Assembly (NCBI GenBank): GCA_020852965.1
Contig: JADYZV010000063.1
Location: forward strand, 1 to 64,000
Direction of reading: 5' to 3'
Origin: Pirellulaceae bacterium
Lineage (GTDB): Bacteria; Planctomycetota; Planctomycetia; Pirellulales; Pirellulaceae
DNA length: 64,000 nt
In this document: positions 36,214 through 44,456 of the stretch, piece after piece
Layout of the letters: each line of letters opens with the position of its first letter
Numbering within the stretch: position 1 is the first letter of the stretch
Program-made: the position numbers and the translations under genes
The notes under the pieces: generated by a model
Told to the model about the DNA's origin: nothing
Database searches by the model: none
Seen by the model: only the letters and a program-made list of their open reading frames with translations

Positions 36214-38232
36214 ATGAACTCTGGACGATCCACTCCCGCCAGCCGAATCAACCCCCGCATTGCGGGCAATCTGTCGCGTGCTCGCCGCCAGCGACTCTGG
36301 AGAGACACGTTGATATCGATCTTTGTCACAACGCTTTTGACATTGGTCGCGGGTGGGGCCTATTACCTGCTAAGTCACAGGCCAGCTACTCCGTCTTCCA
36401 GCCCGCTAGCTAGCGGTGCGCACGCGGTCACCACACCGTCCGTTGCTACCCCCGCCGCAGTGGTCCCCAACGATTCGGAAATATCCTCACTGACCGATGC
36501 TCCGCCTTCGACATCCAGAGCTGAGCCAATCGTCCTATTTGCGGACGGTGACGTGTCACCTTTCGATGTTGATGAGGCCGCCGATATACTTCAGCCGAGT
36601 GGCACGCCCGTGTCTATCCGCGACTCGTCCGAGTCCAAGCCGCGAACTGGTGCACGAACTGGGGCGCGAACTGGGCCACAAACTCGGGCGCCCGCGCCTC
36701 CGGACACCGATCACTGGACAGCCTTCGATCCCGTCTGGCACAAGGGGCTCTACGAATCGACGCTCGCGGTGCGACCGCAAAACGCGATCGACGATTTAGT
36801 CTTGGTCGATCTTCGTTCGCAAGGTATCCAAGCGGCGAGTCTGTGCAGCGACGAAACCTTCTTGAGACGTGTCTATCTCGATGTGCTCGGTACGCTCCCC
36901 ACGGCGAATCAAGCGCGCGAGTTCATCTCCAAGAACTCTTCAACCAAACGCCACGATCTGATCGAGTACGTGCTTGAGCAACCCGAGTTCGCCGACTACT
37001 GGGCCATGAAGTGGTGCGATATTTTGCGAGTCAAAGCCGAATTTCCAATTAACCTTTGGCCGCAAGCGGCTCAGGCATACCATCGTTGGATTCATACGGC
37101 GATCGAGGACAACCTTCCCTACGACCAGTTCGCTCGAGAGCTGCTAACCGCCTCGGGGAGCAATTTCCGTGTGCCTCAAGTCAATTTCTACCGCGCGTTG
37201 CAAAGCCACCAACCGGAGTCGATCGCCCAGGTTGTCGCGCTGACCTTCATGGGCGAGCGAACCGAAAACTGGCCAGCGGAGCGACTGGCAGGCATGAGCC
37301 AGTTCTTCAGTCGTGTGGGGTACAAGCCCACTGGGGAATGGAAGGAGGAGATCGTCTACTTCGATCGTCGCCGCGATGGAAAGCTGAGCAACGATATCGT
37401 GCTGGCGGTCTTTCCCAATAGTATGCCCGTTGAAATTCGAGCGGACCAGGACCCGCGCCATGAGTTCGCGGATTGGCTGACCGACGATCGCAACCCTTGG
37501 TTCTCGCGAGTCGTGGTCAATCGTATATGGTGTTGGCTGGTTGGACGCGGAATGATTGAACCCGTCGATGATATCCGAATCGACAATCGACCAACCAACC
37601 CACAACTGCTCGATCATCTTGCCGAGGAGTTGGTTGCCGCCGACTACGATCTGAAGCACGTGATCCGCATGATTCTGCAATCGAGTTGTTACCAGCAAAG
37701 CTGCGTACCCCAAGACAAAGCGGGGCGAGCCGCAGAGCATTTCGCCTTTTATCATCCACGGCGTTTGGATGCGGAGGTGTTGATCGATGCGATTTGCCAG
37801 ATCACGGACACGACGGAAACGTATATGAGCATCATCCCCGAGCCATTCACCTTCCTACCCGAGACGCAACGCGCGATAGCGCTGCCCGATGGTAGCATTA
37901 CCAGTAGCTTTCTGGAGACGTTCGGCAGGCCAGCGCGGGACACGGGGTTGGCGTCCGAGCGCAATAATCGTCTGACACCCAGCCAAGCGTTGCATTTACT
38001 CAACTCGAATCATATTCGCGACAAGTTCAAACGAGGGGCGGGGTTTCGGAAGCTGCTGCGCCGTTCGGGCGGACGCTTTGAAACCGTCGATCTGCTGTAC
38101 TTAACCATCCTGTCGCGACACGCGACCGAAGGGGAGCTGACGCTCGGCGGACAACTGTGCGCGTCGGAGCGCGGCGCGGAGGACTTGGCGTGGGCACTGA
38201 TCAATAGCGATGAATTTCTATTTCGGCACTGA
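36214..38232 (+). CDS. DUF1549/DUF1553 domain protein with N-terminal membrane anchor
   Basis: 672 residues. Residues 1-28 are basic, then a single helix TLISIFVTTLLTLVAGGAYYLL anchors the protein, followed by a ~110-residue Pro/Ser/Thr-rich linker with the short repeat RTGARTGARTG. DUF1549 starts near residue 190 (DLVLVDLRSQGI, FLRRVYLDVLGTLPT, YWAMKWCDILRVK). DUF1553 contains RHEFADWLTDDRNPWFSRVV, NRIWCWLVGRGM, and the end block RLTPSQALHLLNS. This pair of domains is a planctomycete hallmark, and its gene is typically followed by a DUF1501 gene, as here (8 bp gap). Function is unknown; surface or periplasmic location is inferred from the anchor. Confidence 0.9.
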   Translation: MNSGRSTPASRINPRIAGNLSRARRQRLWRDTLISIFVTTLLTLVAGGAYYLLSHRPATPSSSPLASGAHAVTTPSVATPAAVVPNDSEISSLTDAPPSTSRAEPIVLFADGDVSPFDVDEAADILQPSGTPVSIRDSSESKPRTGARTGARTGPQTRAPAPPDTDHWTAFDPVWHKGLYESTLAVRPQNAIDDLVLVDLRSQGIQAASLCSDETFLRRVYLDVLGTLPTANQAREFISKNSSTKRHDLIEYVLEQPEFADYWAMKWCDILRVKAEFPINLWPQAAQAYHRWIHTAIEDNLPYDQFARELLTASGSNFRVPQVNFYRALQSHQPESIAQVVALTFMGERTENWPAERLAGMSQFFSRVGYKPTGEWKEEIVYFDRRRDGKLSNDIVLAVFPNSMPVEIRADQDPRHEFADWLTDDRNPWFSRVVVNRIWCWLVGRGMIEPVDDIRIDNRPTNPQLLDHLAEELVAADYDLKHVIRMILQSSCYQQSCVPQDKAGRAAEHFAFYHPRRLDAEVLIDAICQITDTTETYMSIIPEPFTFLPETQRAIALPDGSITSSFLETFGRPARDTGLASERNNRLTPSQALHLLNSNHIRDKFKRGAGFRKLLRRSGGRFETVDLLYLTILSRHATEGELTLGGQLCASERGAEDLAWALINSDEFLFRH

Positions 38233-38240
38233 GGCTAATC

Positions 38241-39608
38241 GTGAAGAGACCACTTAATTACGGACCGACGCTATCGCGACGCCAGGCACTGCACAGTGGA
38301 GCGCTCAACGCGGCGGGCTTGCTACTGGCCTCGCGACTGCATGCGGCGGATGCCGACAACACCTTGCCGGCGAAGAATAAACCCGCTCCCAAAGCCAAAG
38401 CGGTCATTCAAATTTGGCTGGCTGGCGGGCCAGCTCATATCGACACGTTCGATCCCAAGCCTGAGGCGGGAAGCGACTACACCGGCCCGCTGCGAGGAAC
38501 CTGTGCTACGAATGTTCCGGGCATTCACATCGGTGAACTGCTACCCGAGCTCGCCAAAATCGCCGACAAGTATGCATTGATTCGTAGCGTCACGCATGGT
38601 GTCAACGGACACGAAACGGCTTCGTACTTGACGCAGACCGGACGCATGCCCGGTCGCTTGGTCTATCCGGCCGCCGGTGCCGTAGTTGCAGCCTTCAAGG
38701 GCTTTCCCGAAACCGAGCAGCAGCCGCCATCAGCCAATCTGATTCCGCCATACATCGTCTTAACCAGCCCGCAGGGGAGATTCTCCGAGGCCGGTTTCAT
38801 GGGCATCAAGTACAAACCGTTCGCCACAGGGGGCAACCCCAATGCACCGCGTTTCGCCGTCGAGGGGATCGTCTCGCCCGACCTTTCGGACAGCGATCAA
38901 CGCCAGCGCCGAGGCTGGCTGAATGAGTTGAACGCGCTGAGCAAGGCGATAGGTGACCATCCCGAGATCAAAGCTGCGGCTGAAGCGCGACAATCGGCTT
39001 ACGATTTGATCGTCGGCGACTCGGGAAAAGTGTTTGACCTAAATCTGGAAAGCGACCAACTACGTGAGCGCTACGGTCGCACCACCTTCGGCCAATCGTG
39101 CTTAGCGGCGCGACGCTTGATCGAAAGTGGCTCGAAGTTTGTAACGATCAACCACGGTGGCTGGGATACGCACAAGAACCACTTCCCGTTGATGCGACGC
39201 CAATTGCCGGAGCTGGACCGTGGACTGGGGACGCTGATTGCCGACTTGGATGAGCGGGGTCTACTCGATAGCACCATTGTATGGTGCGTCGGTGAATTTG
39301 GACGCACGCCGAAGGTCGCGATGGAATCCCCTTGGAACGGCGGACGGCATCACTTCGGTGCGGTGTTTTCATCACTGGTGGCCGGCGGTGGTTTTCAGGG
39401 TGGGCAGGTTGTCGGCCAATCGGACGCGCGTGGCGAGTCGGTAAAAGATCGGCCCGTCTACCCAGGCGACTTGATCGGTACGCTCTACGAACTGTTGGGG
39501 ATTGACCCCGACGCGAGCCTGCCCCATCCGATGGGCGAATTCGTACGGGCCACCCCCGGCGAAGATGAAGGTATGGAAAGTGGCGGAAGATTGAAGGAAA
39601 TAATGTAA
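38241..39608 (+). CDS. DUF1501 domain secreted protein
   Basis: 455 residues of the DUF1501 family, related in fold to alkaline phosphatase/sulfatase. The N-terminus has a twin-arginine-like signal: LSRRQALHSGALNAAGLLLA. Family blocks are KAVIQIWLAGGPAHIDTFDP, VTHGVNGHETASYL, KFVTINHGGWDTHKNHF, STIVWCVGEFGRTPKV and NGGRHHFGAVFSSLVAGGG. These His/Asp/Glu residues could bind metal. It is coupled to the DUF1549/1553 gene upstream and probably exported by Tat. The role of the pair is unknown. A MITE-like repeat begins at the base after its stop codon. Confidence 0.92.
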   Translation: MKRPLNYGPTLSRRQALHSGALNAAGLLLASRLHAADADNTLPAKNKPAPKAKAVIQIWLAGGPAHIDTFDPKPEAGSDYTGPLRGTCATNVPGIHIGELLPELAKIADKYALIRSVTHGVNGHETASYLTQTGRMPGRLVYPAAGAVVAAFKGFPETEQQPPSANLIPPYIVLTSPQGRFSEAGFMGIKYKPFATGGNPNAPRFAVEGIVSPDLSDSDQRQRRGWLNELNALSKAIGDHPEIKAAAEARQSAYDLIVGDSGKVFDLNLESDQLRERYGRTTFGQSCLAARRLIESGSKFVTINHGGWDTHKNHFPLMRRQLPELDRGLGTLIADLDERGLLDSTIVWCVGEFGRTPKVAMESPWNGGRHHFGAVFSSLVAGGGFQGGQVVGQSDARGESVKDRPVYPGDLIGTLYELLGIDPDASLPHPMGEFVRATPGEDEGMESGGRLKEIM

Positions 39609-39945
39609 GTAACGGTTCACGAATTAGTTCGTTTGCTGACCACGAAAAACACGAAGGACACGAAAAGCTGATCCTGTTTTTCCTCAATGGTTTAGTACGC
39701 CCACGATTTCATCCTCAAAATCTTTTCATGGACGATTCGATCATATTGCTTTTGTAAACTTCAAATATGGCTCCCATGATTGTGCAACTTTTGCCTTCGA
39801 TCAGTATTTCAACATTGCTCGTTACCTCGTTACCTCGTTACCTCGTTACCGAACAACCAGGAACACCAGCAGAGATTTATTTCGTGTCCTTCGTGTATTT
39901 CGTGGTTAATACAAATCCCAATCCTCCAAGTTGGTGAACGATTAC
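39609..39945 (+). mobile_element. MITE-like element family 1, copy B
   Basis: 337 bp. It starts GTAACGGTTCACGAATTAG directly after the DUF1501 stop codon and ends ...TTGGTGAACGATTAC. Whole-length similarity to copy A (9256-9577), including GACCACGAAAAACACGAAG and CCTTCGTGTATTTCGTGGTT. It carries an internal expansion of four CGTTACCT units at about 39819-39848 that copy A lacks. The region up to 39989 has nothing else. Confidence 0.7.
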
Positions 39946-39989
39946 TTTTTTCCGCTCGATGCCAACGATTTTCGGTTGATCTATTTGGA

Positions 39990-42326
39990 ATGATGAAAAT
40001 GCACATCAACGGCTTTTTCTTTCTTTCGGTACTCGCATGCCTGTTCGCGAGCCAGCTCACACACGCTCAACGCGCTGGCCAAGAACCACATCTCGCCTAC
40101 GCCTTTCCCGCTGGTTGTCAGCGGGGAACGACCTGTGAAATCATTATCGGTGGACAATACCTAAACACCGCAGACGAAGTGTTTGTGGCGGGCGACGGCG
40201 TCCAAGCCGAAGTCATCAGTTGGTATCGACCGTTGACGCAAGGCCAATACAACGACTTGAGGACAAAGCTGCGCGATGCCGAAGAGCGGCGCGCCGCCGA
40301 AGGTCGCCAGCCTCTCTCCGATGAAGAACTTGCCGAGCTCGCCGGAGTCACCGAAAGCGAGCTGCGCGAAATGAAGATCTATCGCCAACGCGAGCGGGAC
40401 CCACGACGACAACCCAACGACCAACTGATCGAAGAGAAGGCGCTGCGAATCACGGTGGACAAGGAGGCCGCACTGGGCAAACGAGAGCTGCGCTTGTTGA
40501 CCGACGACGCGATATCGAATCCGTTGTGGTTGCATATCGGCACTTGGCCCGAACTGCGCGAGTCGGAACCGAACAACATCCCTCCTCGATCTTGGGAGCC
40601 TGACAACCAAATTGCCAATTTTCCAGTGGTCATCAACGGACAAATCATGCCCGGCGACGTCGACTGCTTTTCATTCGAGGCGCGACAGGGAATGCGATTG
40701 GTCATCCAAGTTGCCGCCCGGGAGGTCATGCCCTATCTGGCCGACGCGGTCCCCGGTTGGTTCCAGGCGGTGCTACGAGTGACCGATCCATTCGGAAAGG
40801 AAATTCGCTACGCCGACTCATTTCAGTATCGCCAAGACCCAGTGGCATTCTTTGAGGTTCCCCAGGACGGGACGTACGCGATCGAAGTCCGCGACTCTTT
40901 GCATCGAGGACGCGAGGATTTTGTGTATCGCATTACCATTGGTGAGATGCCATTCGTAACCAGCTTCTTTCCATTGGGTGCCCCTGTCGATTCGGAAGTG
41001 GAGCTACAACTTACCGGCTGGAATCTCACGCAAACAACGAGCAGTGTGCAAACCATGTCGCGTCGCCAGTACCGCCCGCTACTGCAATTCGCCATCCCTC
41101 AAGGTGATGCGGTTCTGCACATTCCACTGCGGATCGACAAGTTCCCTGAAATAAGCGAGCAGGAATCAAACGACCGAATCGAGCAGGCTCAACCGATCAA
41201 GATGCCGCTGATCATCAACGGTCGGATTGATCCGCCCGGCGACCATGACGTCTTTCTTATCGAGGGGGGAGGGCGAGTGATCGCCGAAGTCAATGCGCGT
41301 CGTTTGGGCTCACCGCTCGATTCCATGATCTATCTAACGGACGAACAGGGGAATGAAATCGCCTTCAACGACGACTTCGTCGATGCGACGCAAGCGATGC
41401 AGACCCACCACGCGGACTCGCAGTTGATCGCCCGCGTGCCGGCCCAGAAGACCTATTTGCATATCACCGACGCTCAACAGGGCGGAGGCCCCGAGTTTGC
41501 GTATCGGTTGAGTCTGCACGCGCCCCAGCCCGACTATGACTTGCGAGTGACCCCTTCGAGTATCATGGCGCGGGCCGGGCAAACGGTCCCCATAACAGTG
41601 TTTGCCATGCGTCACGATGGGTTTCGGGAAGATATCGAGGTCGCTCTGGTCGATCCGCCTGTGGGATTCGAGTTGGCTGGAGGGGTGATTCCAGGCTCTG
41701 CGGATCGGGCAAGCATGACCTTGACCGTGCCCCGGCAGGCTCCAGCGGAACCAATTGCATTGGAGATGGAGGGGAACGCGAAGCAGCGCTCAAGCGGCCG
41801 CGCGATAGTACGCCCAGCCATTCCGGCCGAGAACATGATGCAGGCGTTTATCTGGAATACGTTGGTGCCGGTCGAAAACTGGAATGTCGTCGTTAGCAAA
41901 AAGCAAACTGCCAAGCTACCATTCAAAGTCTTGATGCCCGCGCCGAGAATTACATTGCCATCGGCAGGCAGCTTCGTATTGCCCGTCACGCCCATCTCCA
42001 AGGAGGTTCGCGGCGATCAATTGAGTCTTCAACTCATCGAGCCTAGCCAGGGGATCAGCGCCGAAATCACAACCAATCCGATGGGCGCGTACGCGATCGA
42101 GTTGACGGTCGATGAGGAGCAGGTGGAACGTGGCCTGCGCGGCAACCTGCTGATGACGGTAGCTCGGGAAGTGGTGCCCGAACTGACATCATCCGACTCA
42201 ACGCAAGACGCATCGACACAGAAACCAATACGCACCAACTACGGCCTCATACCCGCGATCCCGTTTGAAGTTTCGAAGCAAAAGCCTGCCAGGAACTCGA
42301 ACAAATCGCCTTCGCAGCGAAGATGA
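39990..42326 (+). CDS. Secreted protein with bacterial pre-peptidase (PPC-like) domains
   Basis: 778 residues from ATG 39990, which gives MMKMHINGFFFLSVLACLFA and a signal peptide ending near THAQ. The longer frame from 39780 runs through the MITE-like repeat and is rejected. After a long coiled region (DLRTKLRDAEERRAAEGRQ) come two PPC-like beta-sandwich domains: DVDCFSFEARQGMRLVIQVA...DGTYAIEVRD and GDHDVFLIEGGGRVIAEVNA...KTYLHITD. Each is introduced by the ESEPNN / QESNDRIEQAQPI type motif. The last third is beta-rich without recognised domains. Genes of this kind often follow DUF1549/DUF1501 pairs in planctomycetes and may belong to one surface system. Confidence 0.82.
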   Translation: MMKMHINGFFFLSVLACLFASQLTHAQRAGQEPHLAYAFPAGCQRGTTCEIIIGGQYLNTADEVFVAGDGVQAEVISWYRPLTQGQYNDLRTKLRDAEERRAAEGRQPLSDEELAELAGVTESELREMKIYRQRERDPRRQPNDQLIEEKALRITVDKEAALGKRELRLLTDDAISNPLWLHIGTWPELRESEPNNIPPRSWEPDNQIANFPVVINGQIMPGDVDCFSFEARQGMRLVIQVAAREVMPYLADAVPGWFQAVLRVTDPFGKEIRYADSFQYRQDPVAFFEVPQDGTYAIEVRDSLHRGREDFVYRITIGEMPFVTSFFPLGAPVDSEVELQLTGWNLTQTTSSVQTMSRRQYRPLLQFAIPQGDAVLHIPLRIDKFPEISEQESNDRIEQAQPIKMPLIINGRIDPPGDHDVFLIEGGGRVIAEVNARRLGSPLDSMIYLTDEQGNEIAFNDDFVDATQAMQTHHADSQLIARVPAQKTYLHITDAQQGGGPEFAYRLSLHAPQPDYDLRVTPSSIMARAGQTVPITVFAMRHDGFREDIEVALVDPPVGFELAGGVIPGSADRASMTLTVPRQAPAEPIALEMEGNAKQRSSGRAIVRPAIPAENMMQAFIWNTLVPVENWNVVVSKKQTAKLPFKVLMPAPRITLPSAGSFVLPVTPISKEVRGDQLSLQLIEPSQGISAEITTNPMGAYAIELTVDEEQVERGLRGNLLMTVAREVVPELTSSDSTQDASTQKPIRTNYGLIPAIPFEVSKQKPARNSNKSPSQRR

Positions 42327-42410
42327 AGTGAAGTGGTCTTGCCGCTGGAATTCTAGGGGCGATGGGTCTACACAAATTCCTGGCGGTGGAATTCCCTCAA
42401 GATCAGCTCA

Positions 42411-42812
42411 CTACGGGAATAGTCCTGGTCTGTACCATTGTCTCCTGGCAAGTATCTGGTTTTCCGAGTTCATTTTCAGGCAATTCACAGTCGCTCGACC
42501 CATTGGTGTCACTCCTTTGACCATACCTGACATGCCATTGAATTCGAAATGTTCGTTCTGGTTATCGATGCGCGGATCGTAGAGTCGTGAAATCTGGTCT
42601 GTTGAGGGATCTACAAATGATAAATGATCGCTCTTAAATAAATTGCAGGAGCGGCAGGCGAGTGCCAAATTCATTTCTACGGTTGTACCTCCGCTCGCCA
42701 GGGGCAATACGTGTTCAATTTCGAATGGGAAGTTGAATATCGCTTCCGGTGCTCGACAGTACTCACAACGATGTTTCGCACGCGCCGCAACTGAGTAGTA
42801 GAAGGGATTCAT
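42411..42812 (-). CDS. HNH endonuclease
   Basis: 133 residues. The HNH motif is complete: a zinc-binding CEYC (residues about 16-19), IEHVLPLASGGTTVEMNLAL with the HVxPxxxGG catalytic core, and CRSC as the second metal pair. The last part (RIDNQNEHFEFNGMSG) is shared by a family of small HNH proteins in cyanobacteria and planctomycetes. Its start overlaps the stop of the upstream gene (42809) by 4 bp, so the two are translated together. It may be a toxin, a defence nuclease, or a mobile-element relic; the sequence does not decide. Confidence 0.88.
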   Translation of the reverse strand: MNPFYYSVAARAKHRCEYCRAPEAIFNFPFEIEHVLPLASGGTTVEMNLALACRSCNLFKSDHLSFVDPSTDQISRLYDPRIDNQNEHFEFNGMSGMVKGVTPMGRATVNCLKMNSENQILARRQWYRPGLFP

Positions 42813-43171
42813 TTACCCAGCGACTCAGCCATGGCTCGCGCGCGTTCGCCAGCGGCTTGCAATTCGGCTTGAACCAGTTGGTCAAGTTCGCATTGTTCTG
42901 CATGGGGGAGTTGAACGCCTTGGTCTCTGGCCGCTCGCCACTGCCGCATTAAAGCCTCAAGACGGTCCCGCTGTAGTGCGCTGAAGAATTGGTCGGGAAG
43001 ATTGTTCTGAAGAACGATGAGAGTACTTGAATCCGTATCGACGAAACCCGCTCTGACGGTATCCAGCGCTTCTCCAGGCGTCTTGCCATCGCTACAACGA
43101 TCACCGACAACAGCTTGATAATGCCGGCTGCCGTCAGCGCTAGGAATCGATACGATAGTTACCGTGGTCAC
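42809..43171 (-). CDS. Small protein coupled to HNH endonuclease (HicB-like N-terminus)
   Basis: 120 residues. The N-terminus MTTVTIVSIPSADGSRHYQA then VVGDRCSDGKTPGEALDTV resembles the HicB/UPF0150 antitoxin-like fold, in which GxTxxEAL is conserved. The C-terminal half is helical and charged (RLEALMRQWRAARDQGVQLP). I recall similar proteins next to HNH nucleases in cyanobacteria. Translational coupling with the nuclease suggests a partner or antitoxin role, but this is inference. Confidence 0.65.
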   Translation of the reverse strand: MTTVTIVSIPSADGSRHYQAVVGDRCSDGKTPGEALDTVRAGFVDTDSSTLIVLQNNLPDQFFSALQRDRLEALMRQWRAARDQGVQLPHAEQCELDQLVQAELQAAGERARAMAESLGK

Positions 43172-43294
43172 CAGAAGCCCTTTAGGAAAAGTTGGTTGTT
43201 CAATTATCTTTCAATTTACCCTGAAAGTCAACGAAGATCAGCTCGCTGGTGTTTCGTCGGCTCTCGCTATCGAGAGTTTCGCCAACTTGCTCCG

Positions 43295-43347
43295 TCCCCA
43301 TCGCTCGCTTGCCAAGCTGGAATGCCAGTTATTTTCGGTAGAGCAAC
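43295..43347 (+). repeat. Dispersed repeat of the 30111 family, copy 2
   Basis: CCATCGCTCGCTTGCCAAGC then TGGAATGCCAGTTATTTTCGG and TAGAGCAACC (split here for length). More diverged than the copies at 30111-30162 and 59505-59558, but collinear with both. Confidence 0.55.
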
Positions 43348-43383
43348 CACCCGGCCACAATCGGTACAATCGCACCCGGTCGG

Positions 43384-43557
43384 CTCGCGAGAAGCCACAA
43401 AAGTGGATTTGCCTGCGTCTTTGCCGATGGCTCAGGGCACTTCATCCCAGATCAAGCCGACAAAGAAACGTTGAAAAACGCGATTCTTCGCGGAGACAAC
43501 AATGTGATCGACGGCGAAAAATTGTATCCCAACACACCAAAAGCCGAAGCGCCTTAA
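43384..43557 (+). pseudogene. C-terminal relic of a DUF1559 (H-X9-DG) pseudopilin-like protein
   Basis: Reads ARSHKSGFACVFADGSGHFI then PDQADKETLKNAILRGDNNV and ...TPKAEAP with a TAA at 43555-43557. His, nine residues, then Asp-Gly is the H-X9-DG signature that ends planctomycete type II secretion prepilin-like (DUF1559) proteins. The N-terminal three quarters of the gene, including the prepilin signal, are not found upstream, so this is a fragment. The rest of 43172-43675 shows no intact gene. Confidence 0.6.
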
Positions 43558-43675
43558 ACTTGGCTCAACAACAACACGCAATCGATACGCACGCGCACGA
43601 AGCGCTACGCGGTTAAACAGATTAGCTCTCCGGCCGCGCGAAAGTGCTGCCGAAGAACGTTTCTGTTTAGCCGCG

Positions 43676-44332
43676 CTAGGGCTGCACGGGTCGTTGTCGA
43701 TCGAGTTCGCCAAATACTTCGCTCAGCCGAATCACGAGCCCTGGCAGTATGTCACCGCCGCTAAGTTCCGCTTGCTCGTCGAGTATTTCATACCGCATGA
43801 CGTCGGTATAGACGGCGACGGTGCGCTCGTTCGGATCGACCATCCAAACCTGTCGAACGCCAGCATGGAAATACTCGCGGCGCTTGCGAGACATTTCGGC
43901 GTAGGTGTTCCCCTCGCTGAGAACTTCGATAGCGATGTCAGGCACGATCTCCGGTACCGCTGCGTCTGGGACCTTGCCTTCGGGTAGCCGCTGCCACGAT
44001 ACGAAAGCCACATCGGGACCACGAACTTGTGTCTTCAAGATTCGCATGAACCCATCGGGGCCAGTAACCAGACCAAGATTGTTGTGCCGCAGATATTGAC
44101 GCAGCAGTTCGCACAACAGACTTGCAATCAACGATTCGCGCCAGCCCATGGCTTTCTCCACTAGCGTCGCATCGATCAATTCAAACATGCCGCCTTGGCC
44201 ATTGAGACGAATGAGATCCTCGATGGTCGCATGTCCTGGCGTCGGGTCCACACAAATTCGTGCAGGCGGAATCCCACCAAGATCGTCTAGCATTGCAGAG
44301 AAATTTGCAGCAACTGCGGCATTTGCATCCAT
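43676..44332 (-). CDS. Uma2 family (DUF820) putative endonuclease, 2nd in window
   Basis: 218 residues of the PD-(D/E)XK-fold Uma2 family. Visible blocks are GGMFELIDATLVEKAMGWRE, the conserved Asp in VRGPDVAFVSWQRLP, the Glu in IVPDIAIEVLSEGNT, and SRKRREYFHAGVRQVWMVDP. The C-terminus GGDILPGLVIRLSEVF is also typical. It is more like the copy at 59680 than the one at 13788 in its ILPG ending. Role unknown. Upstream to 44456 is a 124-bp gap with no gene. Confidence 0.85.
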   Translation of the reverse strand: MDANAAVAANFSAMLDDLGGIPPARICVDPTPGHATIEDLIRLNGQGGMFELIDATLVEKAMGWRESLIASLLCELLRQYLRHNNLGLVTGPDGFMRILKTQVRGPDVAFVSWQRLPEGKVPDAAVPEIVPDIAIEVLSEGNTYAEMSRKRREYFHAGVRQVWMVDPNERTVAVYTDVMRYEILDEQAELSGGDILPGLVIRLSEVFGELDRQRPVQP

Positions 44333-44456
44333 CAGCGATCACTTTTCACGCGACATTCGAATTCGTTTCGTTCATGTTCCCAATGGAACACCAACGCATT
44401 CAATTATAACACAAACCCTTTGGAAATTGCCGGTTGTGACCGCCCTCATCACCCGC

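Noticed and set aside
39819..39848. CGTTACCT tandem units as a CRISPR-like array
   Set aside because: Units are 8 bp and adjacent without spacers; no cas gene is present.
39780..39989. N-terminal extension of the PPC-domain protein
   Set aside because: It is encoded by the MITE-like repeat and precedes a clear signal peptide.
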